64,000 bases of DNA from Solibacillus silvestris (GCA_001586195.1 CP014609.1:62001-126000), one strand, 5' to 3'; positions 1-9,020 are shown, counted from the stretch's first letter. Notes: generated from the sequence alone by a model not told the origin. A program made the numbers and translations.

Positions 1-117
1 TAATATTCAAAAGGTGGTTTTATCTTATAAAATTCTGGGGGAATGTTATAGAGAAAAATGTGACACCTTTTTGAAAATATAAAATTGCACCTTATATATC
101 GAGTATGAATTATTAAC

Positions 118-879
118 TTACCAAATCATATCTGTTAAGATGAATAACAGGGTAGGGCAAAGTAAGCAGCCTAATCCTGTGTAGAAAGTAGCTGTAACGG
201 CGCCATACGGGACCAATCGTACATCCGTTGCAGCTAATCCACCCGTAACACCTGAAGTAGTACCCATTAATCCACCGTAAACCATTGCAGTTAATGGGTT
301 GTTTAATCCAATGAATCTTGCAATAAATGGTGTACCTACCATTACTAATACCGATTTTACTAACCCTGCTGCAATACTGATCGCAATAACTTCTGAACTT
401 GCACCTAATGCAGCTCCTGTTACTGGACCAACAATATAAGTAACTGTGCCGGCACCGATTGTAGCAAGACTTACAGCATCTGTATAACCGAAAATAAGTG
501 CAAAAATAATACCAACTACAAACGATAATGCTACACCGATAAAGAGTGATGAAATCCCGCGAATACCTGCTTTTTTAATTTCGTCAAAGTTTGCTCCGAA
601 TGATGTAGCTACAATAGCAAAGTCACGAAGCATACTACCGCCAAGTAAACCGATTCCTGCGAATAATGAAATATCAGCTAAACCTTTAGTTCCTTCACTG
701 TAAACTCCTCCGAAATAAGCTAATACTAATCCAAGAACGATCGCAATAGCGGAGCCATGAATAAGTCCCTTTGTTAATTTATTCGAAATCAAGTATGCGA
801 CATACATTGTAATACCGACAATGACGAATCCTGTGATTAAACCGTTAGATTCTAACGCAGTTTTAAGAGCATCCCACAT
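118..879 (-). CDS. madM: Malonate transporter subunit MadM
   Basis: Integral membrane protein of 253 residues with many hydrophobic segments and glycine-rich stretches (GTVTYIVGPVTGAALGASSE, GGLMGTTSGVTGG) typical of MadM. In the family MadM pairs with MadL to import malonate across the cytoplasmic membrane. It begins 1 bp after the end of madL, so the two are co-transcribed on the minus strand, divergent from the malonate decarboxylase operon. The start is ATG with a GGGAGGTAAA ribosome site inside the end of madL. Assignment rests on sequence character plus the malonate context. Confidence 0.9.
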   Translation of the reverse strand: MWDALKTALESNGLITGFVIVGITMYVAYLISNKLTKGLIHGSAIAIVLGLVLAYFGGVYSEGTKGLADISLFAGIGLLGGSMLRDFAIVATSFGANFDEIKKAGIRGISSLFIGVALSFVVGIIFALIFGYTDAVSLATIGAGTVTYIVGPVTGAALGASSEVIAISIAAGLVKSVLVMVGTPFIARFIGLNNPLTAMVYGGLMGTTSGVTGGLAATDVRLVPYGAVTATFYTGLGCLLCPTLLFILTDMIW

Positions 880-880
880 A

Positions 881-1288
881 TTAGTTTACCTCCCCTGTTG
901 CTGCGTTATTTTTATTGAACTCAATGGCAGACTCTTTCGCCTTTTTTCCGCTCAATAATGGAACACATAACCAACTAATAAGAACAACTGCAATTCCTGC
1001 AATGATCGCAAGAGGACCTCCAGTTAATGCACCTAATACATTTTGACTTGCTGCCATTGCAATAACGATCGGGATATACATTGCATTCCAGAAAGCTAAG
1101 CCACTTTGAGCAGGCAGACTGATTTTCCCATTCTTCTGTAATTTATCAACGACTACGATTAATAGTAACATCGCAATACCTACGCCACCCACATTCGAAT
1201 CAATCCCCATTAAAGCGCCGATCAATTCACCGCAAAACATTCCAAATAAGAAACACCCAGCTAAAATGGCAACACCATATATAACCAT
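881..1288 (-). CDS. madL: Malonate transporter subunit MadL
   Basis: Small membrane protein of 135 residues with about four hydrophobic helices, matching the MadL family in size and in its N-terminal GCFLFGMFCGELIGALMGID segment. MadL and MadM together form a malonate carrier. The ATG has a good ribosome site (AAGGGGTGG, about 5 bp upstream). It is the first gene of the minus-strand madLM unit. The divergent intergenic region carries two copies of a probable GntR operator, which suggests that transport and decarboxylation are controlled together. Confidence 0.9.
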   Translation of the reverse strand: MVIYGVAILAGCFLFGMFCGELIGALMGIDSNVGGVGIAMLLLIVVVDKLQKNGKISLPAQSGLAFWNAMYIPIVIAMAASQNVLGALTGGPLAIIAGIAVVLISWLCVPLLSGKKAKESAIEFNKNNAATGEVN

Positions 1289-1316
1289 AATTCCACCCCT
1301 TTATATTGTTTAGAAC

Positions 1317-1328
1317 AGTCGACTGTAT
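1317..1328 (-). promoter_or_regulatory. Probable GntR operator, copy facing madL
   Basis: The 12-mer AGTCGACTGTAT contains the palindrome AGTCGACT and recurs exactly, in inverted orientation, at 1443-1454 next to the gntR gene. Two inverted copies in a divergent promoter region beside a GntR/FadR-type regulator are most simply its operators. The role is inferred; the repeat is seen. Confidence 0.6.
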
Positions 1329-1442
1329 TCTGAATATAGAATAAACAATAATATTTACATAAGCAAGGAAAATATTATTTTTTTAAGAGAAAAAATGATT
1401 ATACGATTGAAATTTACGTTTTAAAGATATAATATGTATTGT

Positions 1443-1454
1443 ATACAGTCGACT
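1443..1454 (+). promoter_or_regulatory. Probable GntR operator, copy facing gntR-mdc
   Basis: ATACAGTCGACT is the exact reverse complement of the 12-mer at 1317-1328. It lies 28 bp upstream of the gntR start, so it would allow autoregulation and control of the mdc operon. Confidence 0.6.
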
Positions 1455-1481
1455 ATGATTAGTTAAAAGGAGAAGGTTTAG

Positions 1482-2132
1482 TTGAATTATTTTGAGAGAG
1501 CATTGGACAATGCCTTATCGATTAGAATCGCCAATAACTTGTTGGAACAAGTGTTGAGTGGCGAGTTAAGACCAGGAGATCAAGTCGTTGAATCGATATA
1601 TGCAGAACAGTATGAAACGAGCCGCTCCCCTGTAAGAGAAGCAATTTATTTATTAGCGACAGAAGGAATTATTGAACGTGTTCCAAGAAAAGGGGCATTC
1701 ATAAAAGGCTATACATTAGATGATATGAAAGATCTATTGGATGTGCGCAATCATTTGGAAATGCTGGCAGCCGAACGTTTAGAAAATCCAAGTAAAGAAA
1801 AAGGCACACTGAAAGAAATGAAAGCCGTATTAACTAAAATGACAAAAACGAAAAGCTATACAGAATATACGCACTTAAACTATCAATTTCACTTTCTTAT
1901 ATTCAAGTTAAGCAACAGTCCTGTGCTGAATGATATGTACAGTAAAATTGCGCTGCCATTACTGCGAATTCAAGTAATCCATTTTTCCAATAACGAAATT
2001 ATTGAAAAATCGATTATCGAGCATACAAAAATATATGAATGCTTAAAAAATGATGACTTGGATCAGCTGAAATCCATATTAAGAAAGCATACAGAGGATG
2101 TTATTTTCAGCGTCCGAAATAAGCAGTTATAA
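1482..2132 (+). CDS. GntR-family (FadR/FCD-type) transcriptional regulator of malonate genes
   Basis: 216-residue regulator. Residues about 10-75 form the GntR winged helix-turn-helix (SGELRPGDQVVESIYAEQY, then SRSPVREAIYLLATEGIIE). The rest is an alpha-helical FCD ligand domain with spaced Asp/His residues (DVRNHLEMLAAERL, HLNYQFHFLIFKL, EHTKIYECL). The start is TTG at 1482, chosen because AAAAGGAGAAGG lies about 8 bp upstream. It is the first gene of the mdc operon, 24 bp before mdcH, and divergent from madLM. It probably senses malonate or a derivative, like MdcY; this is inferred from position. Confidence 0.88.
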   Translation: MNYFERALDNALSIRIANNLLEQVLSGELRPGDQVVESIYAEQYETSRSPVREAIYLLATEGIIERVPRKGAFIKGYTLDDMKDLLDVRNHLEMLAAERLENPSKEKGTLKEMKAVLTKMTKTKSYTEYTHLNYQFHFLIFKLSNSPVLNDMYSKIALPLLRIQVIHFSNNEIIEKSIIEHTKIYECLKNDDLDQLKSILRKHTEDVIFSVRNKQL

Positions 2133-2156
2133 AGCAAAGGGAGGGGGAAGTCAACA

Positions 2157-3083
2157 ATGAAGCAGGCATGGCTTTTTCCAGGGCAAGGTTCGCAATATGG
2201 CGGGTTTTTAGATGCACTTCCTACACACCCAACTATTAAAGAAACCTTGGATGAAGCTTCAGATATTTTAGAAACAGAAATTAAGCTGCTTGCAACAGCT
2301 GAAAAATTAAAGAGCACAAAAAATGTCCAGCTTACTATGCTGACGGCCGGTGTTGCAACAGCCCGGGCCTTTCTAAATGAAGGTGCAGCACCCGACTATT
2401 TGGCAGGTCACTCGGTAGGTGCATTTGCCGCCGCGGTGACAAGCGGGGTACTAACATTTAAAGATGCCCTGCATTTAGTTTCACTTCGTGGGGAACTGAT
2501 GGAATCTTTGCAGGATGAGGCGTATGGAATGGCAGTTGTTGTAGGCTTACCCGAATCAACTCTTATAGAAATTACGCAAAAATTCCATACGGATCAAAAA
2601 CCGGTCTATGTATCAAATCGCAATGCACCACAGCAGCTGACTTTATCAGGTCATAAGGAAGCGATGCAAAATGTACTGGACTACGTATCTGGAAAAGGGG
2701 CAAGTTCAGCAAAGATGCTGAATGTTTCTACACCATCCCATTGTCCATTGTTTCTACCTGTTCAGGAAAGATTAGCAGTGGAAATGGAGAACATAACGCT
2801 TCAAAGGCCGAAATTTCCGTTGATTGCAAATCGCAATGCACGGGTACTTCGCCAGCCTTCTCATATCGTTCAGGATTTGGCTGAAAGTATTGCTTTACCT
2901 GTCAGGTGGCATGAAGCAACTTCGATCTTATTTGAAAATGGAGTTCGTCAATTTATTGAAATGTCGCCAGGGGATGTGTTAAAAAAACTTGCCAAAAATG
3001 CGTTTCCAGAGGCGGATAGTTATAGCGTGGAAAAGAATGGGTTTAATGATTGTCTATATTTAGCAAAAAATGAAGGGGTGTAA
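2157..3083 (+). CDS. mdcH: Malonate decarboxylase epsilon subunit, malonyl transferase MdcH
   Basis: 308-residue acyltransferase of the FabD/malonyl transferase fold. Visible motifs are the N-terminal GQGSQ and the nucleophile elbow GHSVG (residues about 81-85). In the malonate decarboxylase system MdcH loads malonyl onto the special acyl carrier protein from malonyl-CoA, starting the cycle that MdcA then sustains. A strong ribosome site (AAAGGGAGGGGG) precedes the ATG. It is 2 bp from mdcA. Confidence 0.9.
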   Translation: MKQAWLFPGQGSQYGGFLDALPTHPTIKETLDEASDILETEIKLLATAEKLKSTKNVQLTMLTAGVATARAFLNEGAAPDYLAGHSVGAFAAAVTSGVLTFKDALHLVSLRGELMESLQDEAYGMAVVVGLPESTLIEITQKFHTDQKPVYVSNRNAPQQLTLSGHKEAMQNVLDYVSGKGASSAKMLNVSTPSHCPLFLPVQERLAVEMENITLQRPKFPLIANRNARVLRQPSHIVQDLAESIALPVRWHEATSILFENGVRQFIEMSPGDVLKKLAKNAFPEADSYSVEKNGFNDCLYLAKNEGV

Positions 3084-3085
3084 AT

Positions 3086-4735
3086 ATGGTATTAATTCAA
3101 CAGCAACGTTCTTGGTCAACAAGATTGGAAGGAAAGAAAAAAAGATTAGCAGAAGTGGCGCATCTAGTAAACGGTGTAACAATTCCTACAGAGATAATCG
3201 TAGATGTACTTGAGTTGCTTATTAAACCAGGGGATCGGGTTGTTTTAGAAGGAAATAATCAAAAACAGGCGTCATTTTTATCTCAAGCACTCGTAAAGGT
3301 CGATCCAGAGCGTGTACATGATTTACATATGATTATGTCCAGTGTGTCACGTCCGGAACATTTAGATATTTTTGAAGAAGGCATTGCTAAAAAAATTGAC
3401 TTAAGTTTTGCTGGTCCGCAAAGTTTGCGCATCGCCCAAATGATTGAGGATGGAAGGTTAGTTTTAGGGGATCTGCACACGTATGTGGAGCTTTATGGAA
3501 GATTATTTATCGATTTAATTCCGAATGTAGCGTTAGTTGCAGCTGATAAAGCAGACCGCTTCGGAAATTTATATACAGGACCAAATACAGAAGAAACACC
3601 AACAATTGTAGAAGCAGCAGCCTTCCGTGATGGAATTGTAATTGCTCAAGTAAATGAAATTGTGGATGAATTGCCACGTGTCGATATTCCGGGTTCTTGG
3701 GTCGATTTCATCGTGGAAGCGGATGAACCATATGAGCTGGAGCCGTTATTTACACGTGACCCGCGCCATATTACAGATATTCAGATTTTACAGGCGATGA
3801 TGTGTATTCGCGGTATTTATGAAAAACATGGCGTTCAATCATTAAACCATGGGATTGGTTTTAATACAGCTGCAATCGAGCTGCTATTACCTTCATATGG
3901 TGAGCAATTGGGCTTGAAGGGGAAAATATGCAAAAACTGGGTTCTTAATCCGCACCCGACATTAATTCCGGCGATTGAAACAGGCTGGGTAGAAAGTGTT
4001 CACTGTTTTGGCGGTGAACTAGGGATGGAAAAATATGTGCAGGCACGCCGAGATATTTTCTTCACAGGGAAAGATGGCAGTCTTCGTTCGAATCGGACGT
4101 TGGCGCAGCTTGCAGGTCAGTATGCAGTTGATTTATTTATCGGATCGACTCTGCAAATGGATGCATACGGCAATTCTTCGACGGTAACAAAGGGACGTGT
4201 TGCAGGTTATGGTGGTGCACCAAATATGGGACATGATCCGGGCGGACGCCGTCACTCAACGGAAGCTTGGTATAACATGATGACGAGTCAGGATGAATTG
4301 GCTCGCGGGAAAAAGCTTGTTGTACAAGTTGCCGAAACATTCCAGGATGCCAACACACCTGTTTTTGTTGAACGTTTAGATGCAATTGATGTAAAGAAAC
4401 AGGCGAATTTAGCAGTTGCCCCGGTCATGATTTATGCGGAAGATGTTACACATGTTGTGACAGAAGAAGGGATTGCCTACCTATATAAAACTGATAGTCC
4501 TGCAGAACGAAGAGAAATGATTGCTTCGATTGCAGGGGTAACGCCGCTAGGGATGGAAAATGATGTAAAGCGTACAAAATCACTTCGCGAGCGCGGTTTA
4601 GTGGCAATGCCGGAAGACTTAAATATTTTACGCGGTGAAGCGAACCGTTCATTGTTGGCAGCAAAAAATATTGACGAGCTTGTTCAATGGTCTGGCGGAT
4701 TATATGAGCCACCATCGAAATTCAAAAGTTGGTAA
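3086..4735 (+). CDS. mdcA: Malonate decarboxylase alpha subunit MdcA (acetyl-ACP:malonate ACP transferase)
   Basis: 549-residue protein with full-length similarity in character to MdcA/MadA of the CoA-transferase superfamily. Recognisable stretches include LHTYVELYGRLFIDLIPNVA, NHGIGFNTAAIELLLPSYGE and GAPNMGHDPGGRRHSTEAWY. The enzyme exchanges acetyl for malonyl on the carrier protein thiol, regenerating malonyl-ACP. It is the largest subunit and follows mdcH after 2 bp. Length agrees with the family. Confidence 0.93.
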   Translation: MVLIQQQRSWSTRLEGKKKRLAEVAHLVNGVTIPTEIIVDVLELLIKPGDRVVLEGNNQKQASFLSQALVKVDPERVHDLHMIMSSVSRPEHLDIFEEGIAKKIDLSFAGPQSLRIAQMIEDGRLVLGDLHTYVELYGRLFIDLIPNVALVAADKADRFGNLYTGPNTEETPTIVEAAAFRDGIVIAQVNEIVDELPRVDIPGSWVDFIVEADEPYELEPLFTRDPRHITDIQILQAMMCIRGIYEKHGVQSLNHGIGFNTAAIELLLPSYGEQLGLKGKICKNWVLNPHPTLIPAIETGWVESVHCFGGELGMEKYVQARRDIFFTGKDGSLRSNRTLAQLAGQYAVDLFIGSTLQMDAYGNSSTVTKGRVAGYGGAPNMGHDPGGRRHSTEAWYNMMTSQDELARGKKLVVQVAETFQDANTPVFVERLDAIDVKKQANLAVAPVMIYAEDVTHVVTEEGIAYLYKTDSPAERREMIASIAGVTPLGMENDVKRTKSLRERGLVAMPEDLNILRGEANRSLLAAKNIDELVQWSGGLYEPPSKFKSW

Positions 4736-4747
4736 GGAGCTGAAGGA

Positions 4748-5617
4748 ATGAAACAGCATGTAATTTGTAAACGGATTGCTGATGAGGCTGTTGCAGCATT
4801 AATCGAAGAAGTTCAATTGACACCAAAGCCAGGTTTAGTAGATACAGAAAATAATGGTGCACATCATGATTTATCTTTAACAAAAATGCAGAATTCAGCA
4901 CATTCTTTGCACAATACGTTTTATCAAATGGCAATGCTGAGTTTCGACCGACAACCAACAGTAGAAATAAGGGAACAATTTGGCGCAATTGGACGGTATG
5001 GTGAAAAGGAAATGTTTGCGGTTACTGAAAATAGTAATACGCATAAAGGGGCGATCTGGTCGATTGGATTACTTTGTTCCGCAATAGCTCGAAGACAGGG
5101 CCAAGTGCTCTTTCCGCAAGTATTTAATGATGCTGCGGAACTGGCTAATCTTCCGGATCAATATATTCCAAAGTCCAAAACAAACGGAAGTAAAGTGAAA
5201 GAGAATTATGGGATTCCAGGTGCCAGAGAAGAAGCACAGCAGGCGTTTCCTCATATTCAAAAGTTTAGTTTGCCAGCATTTTTACAAGCGGCTCAAAGAA
5301 TGTCGCTAAGAGATGCGAAACTTCATACGTTACTAGTATTGATTGCAAATTTAAACGACACTTGTTTACTTCATCGAGGCGGTCTGGAAGGATTGGAGTT
5401 TGCGAAACAGGAAGCGAAGAAACTGCTAACAAACTTTTCAATTTCAAATATGAAGAAACTAGATGAGTTGTATATTAAGCACTGGTTATCTCCAGGGGGA
5501 TCTGCTGATTTATTGGCGGCCACATTATTCGTAATTAATATGTCAGATAAACTGAAAAGGGGTGCACAGCATGGAAAAGTTGAATTACACGTTTCAGGCA
5601 AATCGTCCGGTTACTAA
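4748..5617 (+). CDS. mdcB: Triphosphoribosyl-dephospho-CoA synthase MdcB
   Basis: 289-residue CitG/MdcB family enzyme. It makes 2'-(5''-triphosphoribosyl)-3'-dephospho-CoA, the precursor of the prosthetic group of the malonate decarboxylase carrier protein. Family-like stretches are the N-terminal LTPKPGLVDTENNGAHHDLS, then THKGAIWSIGLL, and the C-terminal SPGGSADLLAATLF. The 3' end overlaps mdcC by 47 bp, consistent with translational coupling. Confidence 0.9.
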   Translation: MKQHVICKRIADEAVAALIEEVQLTPKPGLVDTENNGAHHDLSLTKMQNSAHSLHNTFYQMAMLSFDRQPTVEIREQFGAIGRYGEKEMFAVTENSNTHKGAIWSIGLLCSAIARRQGQVLFPQVFNDAAELANLPDQYIPKSKTNGSKVKENYGIPGAREEAQQAFPHIQKFSLPAFLQAAQRMSLRDAKLHTLLVLIANLNDTCLLHRGGLEGLEFAKQEAKKLLTNFSISNMKKLDELYIKHWLSPGGSADLLAATLFVINMSDKLKRGAQHGKVELHVSGKSSGY

Positions 5618-5867
5618 GCAAGCACATATTGGGGTTGTAGGATCTGGGGATTTAGAAATACTGATCCAGCCAATCGAAGGCTCGGAAACAAAAGTAGAAG
5701 TTCGTACAGGTATTACGGGTTATGCTGAAACTTGGCAAAAAGTAGTGGAGCGTTTTGTTTTACAGCAAGATATATTGGCTTCAATTAAGATTAATGATTT
5801 CGGGGCAACACCAGGTGTCGTATCGATACGACTTGCACAGGCAGCGGAGGTGGTTTTCGGTGAATAA
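5571..5867 (+). CDS. mdcC: Malonate decarboxylase acyl carrier protein MdcC (delta subunit)
   Basis: 98-residue carrier protein of the CitD/MdcC type. The N-terminal part holds HIGVVGSGDLEILIQP, and the Ser within that GSGD segment is the likely attachment site of the dephospho-CoA-derived prosthetic group. I place the start at ATG 5571 rather than GTG 5562 because AAAAGGGG lies about 8 bp upstream. It overlaps mdcB at its 5' end and the fused mdcDE gene by 8 bp at its 3' end. Confidence 0.87.
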   Translation: MEKLNYTFQANRPVTKQAHIGVVGSGDLEILIQPIEGSETKVEVRTGITGYAETWQKVVERFVLQQDILASIKINDFGATPGVVSIRLAQAAEVVFGE

Positions 5868-7548
5868 TTCTATTAAATTACCTGTAAGTATAGTAGAGAG
5901 TAAGGCAAGAGAACGTGCACTATTACTACTAGATGAAGGAACAGCAAATGAAATATTAGGTCCATTCGACTTTTTTGAATCACCACATTTAGAAGCGCAA
6001 AATATTGTACCGCAAAGTGATGACGGGATGATCATAATGCAAGGGACAATTCGAGGTCGTCGTTCATTAGTTATTTCAATAGAAGGAAGTTTCCAAGGTG
6101 GGGGAATCGGTGAAGTTTCCGGGGCGAAATTTGCAGGTGCCTTAGAGCGTGCATATGAATCTTGTGAAGCAGGGGAACTGATTTACCCGGTCATCATTTA
6201 CGATACAGGCGGCGTTCGTCTCCAAGAAGCAAACTACGGGTTGCTTTCGATTGCTGAAATTAGTTCGGCAATTGTTGCTTTGAAAAAGTATGTACCTGTA
6301 ATCGGCATTATTCCGGGGAAAGTCGGTTCTTTCGGAGGGATGTCTCTAACAGCTGGACTTTGTTCTGCTCTAATCATGACACGAGAAGGTCGACTTGGTA
6401 TGAATGGCCCTGAAGTAGTTCAGCAAGAAGCGGGTATTCAAGAGCTAAATGCAAAACAGAAACCTTTCATTTGGAAAATGATTGGTGGATCAATGCGCTA
6501 CAATTCGAAATTAGTCGATGCTGTTATTGAGGATGATGTCGTAAACTACTTAGATACGCTGGAAAACTTATGGACAAATAACAACTTCAAACAAAGAACA
6601 ATGGAGTACGATACATTTTTAAATATGCTGAACCATTTGCAGTTTGAACAGAAAATCGGTACTGATGAAGCCCATGAGATTTTAAGTAACCGATCGGAAT
6701 TGGCAGCTGGTGAAGCAACGATTACAGATGGGGAAAATACGAGCAGAGGCCGTACGTGGTTTAATGCATTTACAAATAACGCACCATCAATTTCAGAAAC
6801 GCCATCTGTTTTAGTGGCAGATGCCCATTTAAATGGAGAAAAAGCTCGTTTCATTGCTGTTGTGCCAAACAGTGAAAATAAATTTTACCGTGCCCGCAAT
6901 GGGGAGTTTGGTCTGCAGGAAGCCTGGACGGTTGCGAAATATGTTCGTCAGGCAATCGAAGAAGATAAGGATTCAGCAGAAAAGAGATTAATCGTTCCAA
7001 TTGTCGATGTTCCGGGTCAGGCATTCGGCTACCATGAAGAATTATTCGGCATTTATTTAGCGTGTGCAGCAAGTGTTGAGGCATATGCAGTTGCTCGACA
7101 AAGTGGGCACCCAATTGTTACATGTGTTGTAGGAAAAGCAATTTCAGGGGCATTTCTGGCACACGGTATGCAAGGAAACCGTATTATTTCGCTTGATGAT
7201 TCAGAAGTGCAAGTACATGTAATGTCCAAGAAGTCTGCAGCTCTTGTTACAATGCGTACTGTTGAAGAATTGGACGAATTCGCGAAGTCTGTTCCATCGA
7301 TGGCGTATGATGTCCATTCATTCAAAACACTAGGTGCATTATATGAGTTAATCGACGGTATTAACTCAGACGAACCAACTAATGAACAAGTTCAAAAAGT
7401 CATTCATTCGATTACATCGGCAAAACAAGATATTATTCAGTCCGGAGATAGAACGTTGGCAAATCGAATTCAATCAACAATAGCGATTGAAAATGGTCGT
7501 AAGGCATCGATTGCTGTACGTGGGAAAATCGCACAACAATGGAACTAA
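5860..7548 (+). CDS. mdcDE: Fused malonate decarboxylase beta-gamma subunit (MdcD-MdcE)
   Basis: One 562-residue reading frame carries two crotonase/carboxyltransferase domains. Residues about 1-245 match MdcD (GSFQGGGIGEVSGAKFAGAL, GKVGSFGGMSLTAGL, MNGPEVVQQEAG). Residues about 295-540 match MdcE (ENKFYRARNGEFGLQEAW, VDVPGQAFGYHEELFGIYLA, GKAISGAFLAHGMQG). Together they decarboxylate malonyl-ACP to acetyl-ACP. In Acinetobacter, Klebsiella and Malonomonas these are separate subunits. The start is GTG 5860 after GCGGAGG; the same frame is open further upstream but lacks a ribosome site and overlaps mdcC. No internal stop or obvious internal start region was seen between the domains. Confidence 0.88.
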   Translation: MNNSIKLPVSIVESKARERALLLLDEGTANEILGPFDFFESPHLEAQNIVPQSDDGMIIMQGTIRGRRSLVISIEGSFQGGGIGEVSGAKFAGALERAYESCEAGELIYPVIIYDTGGVRLQEANYGLLSIAEISSAIVALKKYVPVIGIIPGKVGSFGGMSLTAGLCSALIMTREGRLGMNGPEVVQQEAGIQELNAKQKPFIWKMIGGSMRYNSKLVDAVIEDDVVNYLDTLENLWTNNNFKQRTMEYDTFLNMLNHLQFEQKIGTDEAHEILSNRSELAAGEATITDGENTSRGRTWFNAFTNNAPSISETPSVLVADAHLNGEKARFIAVVPNSENKFYRARNGEFGLQEAWTVAKYVRQAIEEDKDSAEKRLIVPIVDVPGQAFGYHEELFGIYLACAASVEAYAVARQSGHPIVTCVVGKAISGAFLAHGMQGNRIISLDDSEVQVHVMSKKSAALVTMRTVEELDEFAKSVPSMAYDVHSFKTLGALYELIDGINSDEPTNEQVQKVIHSITSAKQDIIQSGDRTLANRIQSTIAIENGRKASIAVRGKIAQQWN

Positions 7549-8141
7549 CTGTACATGATCTAGTGTTTTTGAAGTCCATGGATCAGATTGATTACTTTGG
7601 TCAATATCCTGATTGGATGAATGAGGATGAAATGGCTCAAGGCATTGCCGTTGTGAGACGAATGAAAGTAGAGGACGGGAAAGTTGCGATAGGCTTTCGT
7701 GGGGACAATCGATCTAAACGATTTGCAGCGATTACAACTATATCTAACATTAAACGAGTAATTCGGCCGTTTGATGTTCTGGCAAATTCATATCCTGCGA
7801 CCCATATCCAGTCGCTTACTTATATCGAAAAGGTATTGGATGATTTAAAATGGGGAATTGGCGGAAGTGTAGGTTTTTCGATGGCAACAGGAATCACTGT
7901 TTGCCATGAAAACAGTGATATTGATATTATTTTATACTGCAAAAGGTTGCAGGAACTCGATCAATTGACGCCCCTTCTTTCTCAGCTGCAGAAAAGTGCT
8001 CACCGTGTTGATGTCCAAGTGGAGATTTTAGGCGTTGGGGCGGTTGTTTTAGCAGATTACTTAGACCACTCTTCTTTTATAGTAAGAACGAGTACTGGAC
8101 CGATTCTGCTTGAAAAAGAGTCATTGATCTATAAGGGATAG
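7539..8141 (+). CDS. mdcG: Phosphoribosyl-dephospho-CoA transferase MdcG
   Basis: 200-residue nucleotidyltransferase of the CitX/MdcG functional type. It moves the prosthetic group from the MdcB product onto apo-MdcC. The core GGSVGFSMATGITVCHENSDIDIILYC fits a nucleotidyltransferase GS...DxD site (NSDIDIIL). The start overlaps the end of mdcDE by 10 bp. It is the last gene of the operon; an intrinsic terminator follows inside a dispersed repeat. Confidence 0.87.
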   Translation: MELTVHDLVFLKSMDQIDYFGQYPDWMNEDEMAQGIAVVRRMKVEDGKVAIGFRGDNRSKRFAAITTISNIKRVIRPFDVLANSYPATHIQSLTYIEKVLDDLKWGIGGSVGFSMATGITVCHENSDIDIILYCKRLQELDQLTPLLSQLQKSAHRVDVQVEILGVGAVVLADYLDHSSFIVRTSTGPILLEKESLIYKG

Positions 8142-8163
8142 CGAATTATTTGAGGGTGGGACA

Positions 8164-8395
8164 TAACCCAAAAATGCCATTTTTCTCTTAGAGAAAAATG
8201 GCATTTTTTGCTGAGCGTAAAAATTGATTTCCATTCCGGGACGCTTTCCGCGGGCGTGGCCTGAGCCTGTAGTCTCAGGCGTCACGCTATTCCCGCAGGA
8301 GTCGCCCTCCATTCCAATCAATTTTATAAAACATCCGTTTCTTAATAAGGTTTTTCTCCTTAGTTTATGAAATTTCTACTTCTGTCCCAGCCTCT
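8164..8395 (+). repeat. Dispersed repeat of about 230 bp, copy 1
   Basis: The whole stretch is repeated, in inverted orientation and with high identity, at 27768-27998. In order it holds a terminator hairpin (8170-8209), a GC-richer core (about 8224-8326) that is an imperfect palindrome (left arm TTGATTTCCATTCCGGGACG, right arm ending CATTCCAATCAATTTT; centre CCTGAGCCTGTAGTCTCAGG), then TATCCGTTTCTTAATAAGG-like and ACTTCTGTCCC-like tails. Similar GC-rich palindromic intergenic elements are common in Bacillales genomes, from general knowledge. No ORF is present. It separates the mdc operon from the next, minus-strand, gene. Confidence 0.85.
8170..8209 (+). terminator. Intrinsic terminator after mdcG
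   Basis: An 18-bp perfect stem (AAAAATGCCATTTTTCTC and its complement) with loop TTA, ending in a T run. It is part of the dispersed repeat and can act on both strands. Confidence 0.85.
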
Positions 8396-8468
8396 TTTTT
8401 GTTTGAGCAAATTTGCAATAAAGGCCTATATCTTATTGAAGGTACAGGCAGTAGGGAGGGGAACTAAA

Positions 8469-8999
8469 TTAGTCTGTTTTTAATCGTGAATACATATTGA
8501 TGTCGATAAAGTTTCCTTTAGATTTTTCGTATTGTCTAAGAGTTCCTTCAAACTTGAAATTAAGTTTTTGTAAAACCTTGATTGAATTGACATTAGCGGG
8601 TTCTACTTTTGCCTCAATTCTATTCAGTTTTAAAGTTCCGAAAGCACAATCCAGTAACGCACTAATACCTTCTGGAGCAAATCCCATGCCCCAATAGGCT
8701 TTGGCAATGTCGTAACCAATCTCCGCCTTTGCATTGTCAAAATCTATAGCGTTAAATCCACACGTACCTATTATTTCATTCGAATCCCGTTCAATCATGC
8801 TGAAACGAACAGCTTTACCGTCCTGAGCCAAATCCTCAAGCAGTTCGATCATTTCTTTCGCCTGAGTTTCATGTGTAAAGCTGGATATGTTCATGAATTC
8901 AGTTACATGTGGATCAGACCATATTTTAAACAAGCTGGGTGAGTCTGAAGTTTTCATTCTTCTCAAATACAATCTTTTAGTATTCAGTTCTTGTATCAA
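8469..8999 (-). CDS. GNAT-family N-acetyltransferase, RimJ/RimL-like
   Basis: 176-residue acetyltransferase. It opens TKRLYLRRMKTSDSPSLFKI, typical of ribosomal-protein-type GNATs, and carries the acetyl-CoA loop region around AEIGYDIAKAYWGMGFAPEG (residues about 85-105), followed by NRIEAKVEPANVNSIKVLQK. The start is set at TTG 8999 because TTGGAGGTAA sits 8 bp upstream; the earlier TTG at 9014 lies on the ribosome site itself. The substrate cannot be told from sequence. Confidence 0.85.
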   Translation of the reverse strand: MIQELNTKRLYLRRMKTSDSPSLFKIWSDPHVTEFMNISSFTHETQAKEMIELLEDLAQDGKAVRFSMIERDSNEIIGTCGFNAIDFDNAKAEIGYDIAKAYWGMGFAPEGISALLDCAFGTLKLNRIEAKVEPANVNSIKVLQKLNFKFEGTLRQYEKSKGNFIDINMYSRLKTD

Positions 9000-9020
9000 T
9001 TTTATTACCTCCAATATTTT

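Noticed and set aside
5755-5859. Upstream extension of the fused mdcDE frame
   Set aside because: It lies wholly inside mdcC, has no ribosome site, and GTG 5860 with GCGGAGG fits family length.
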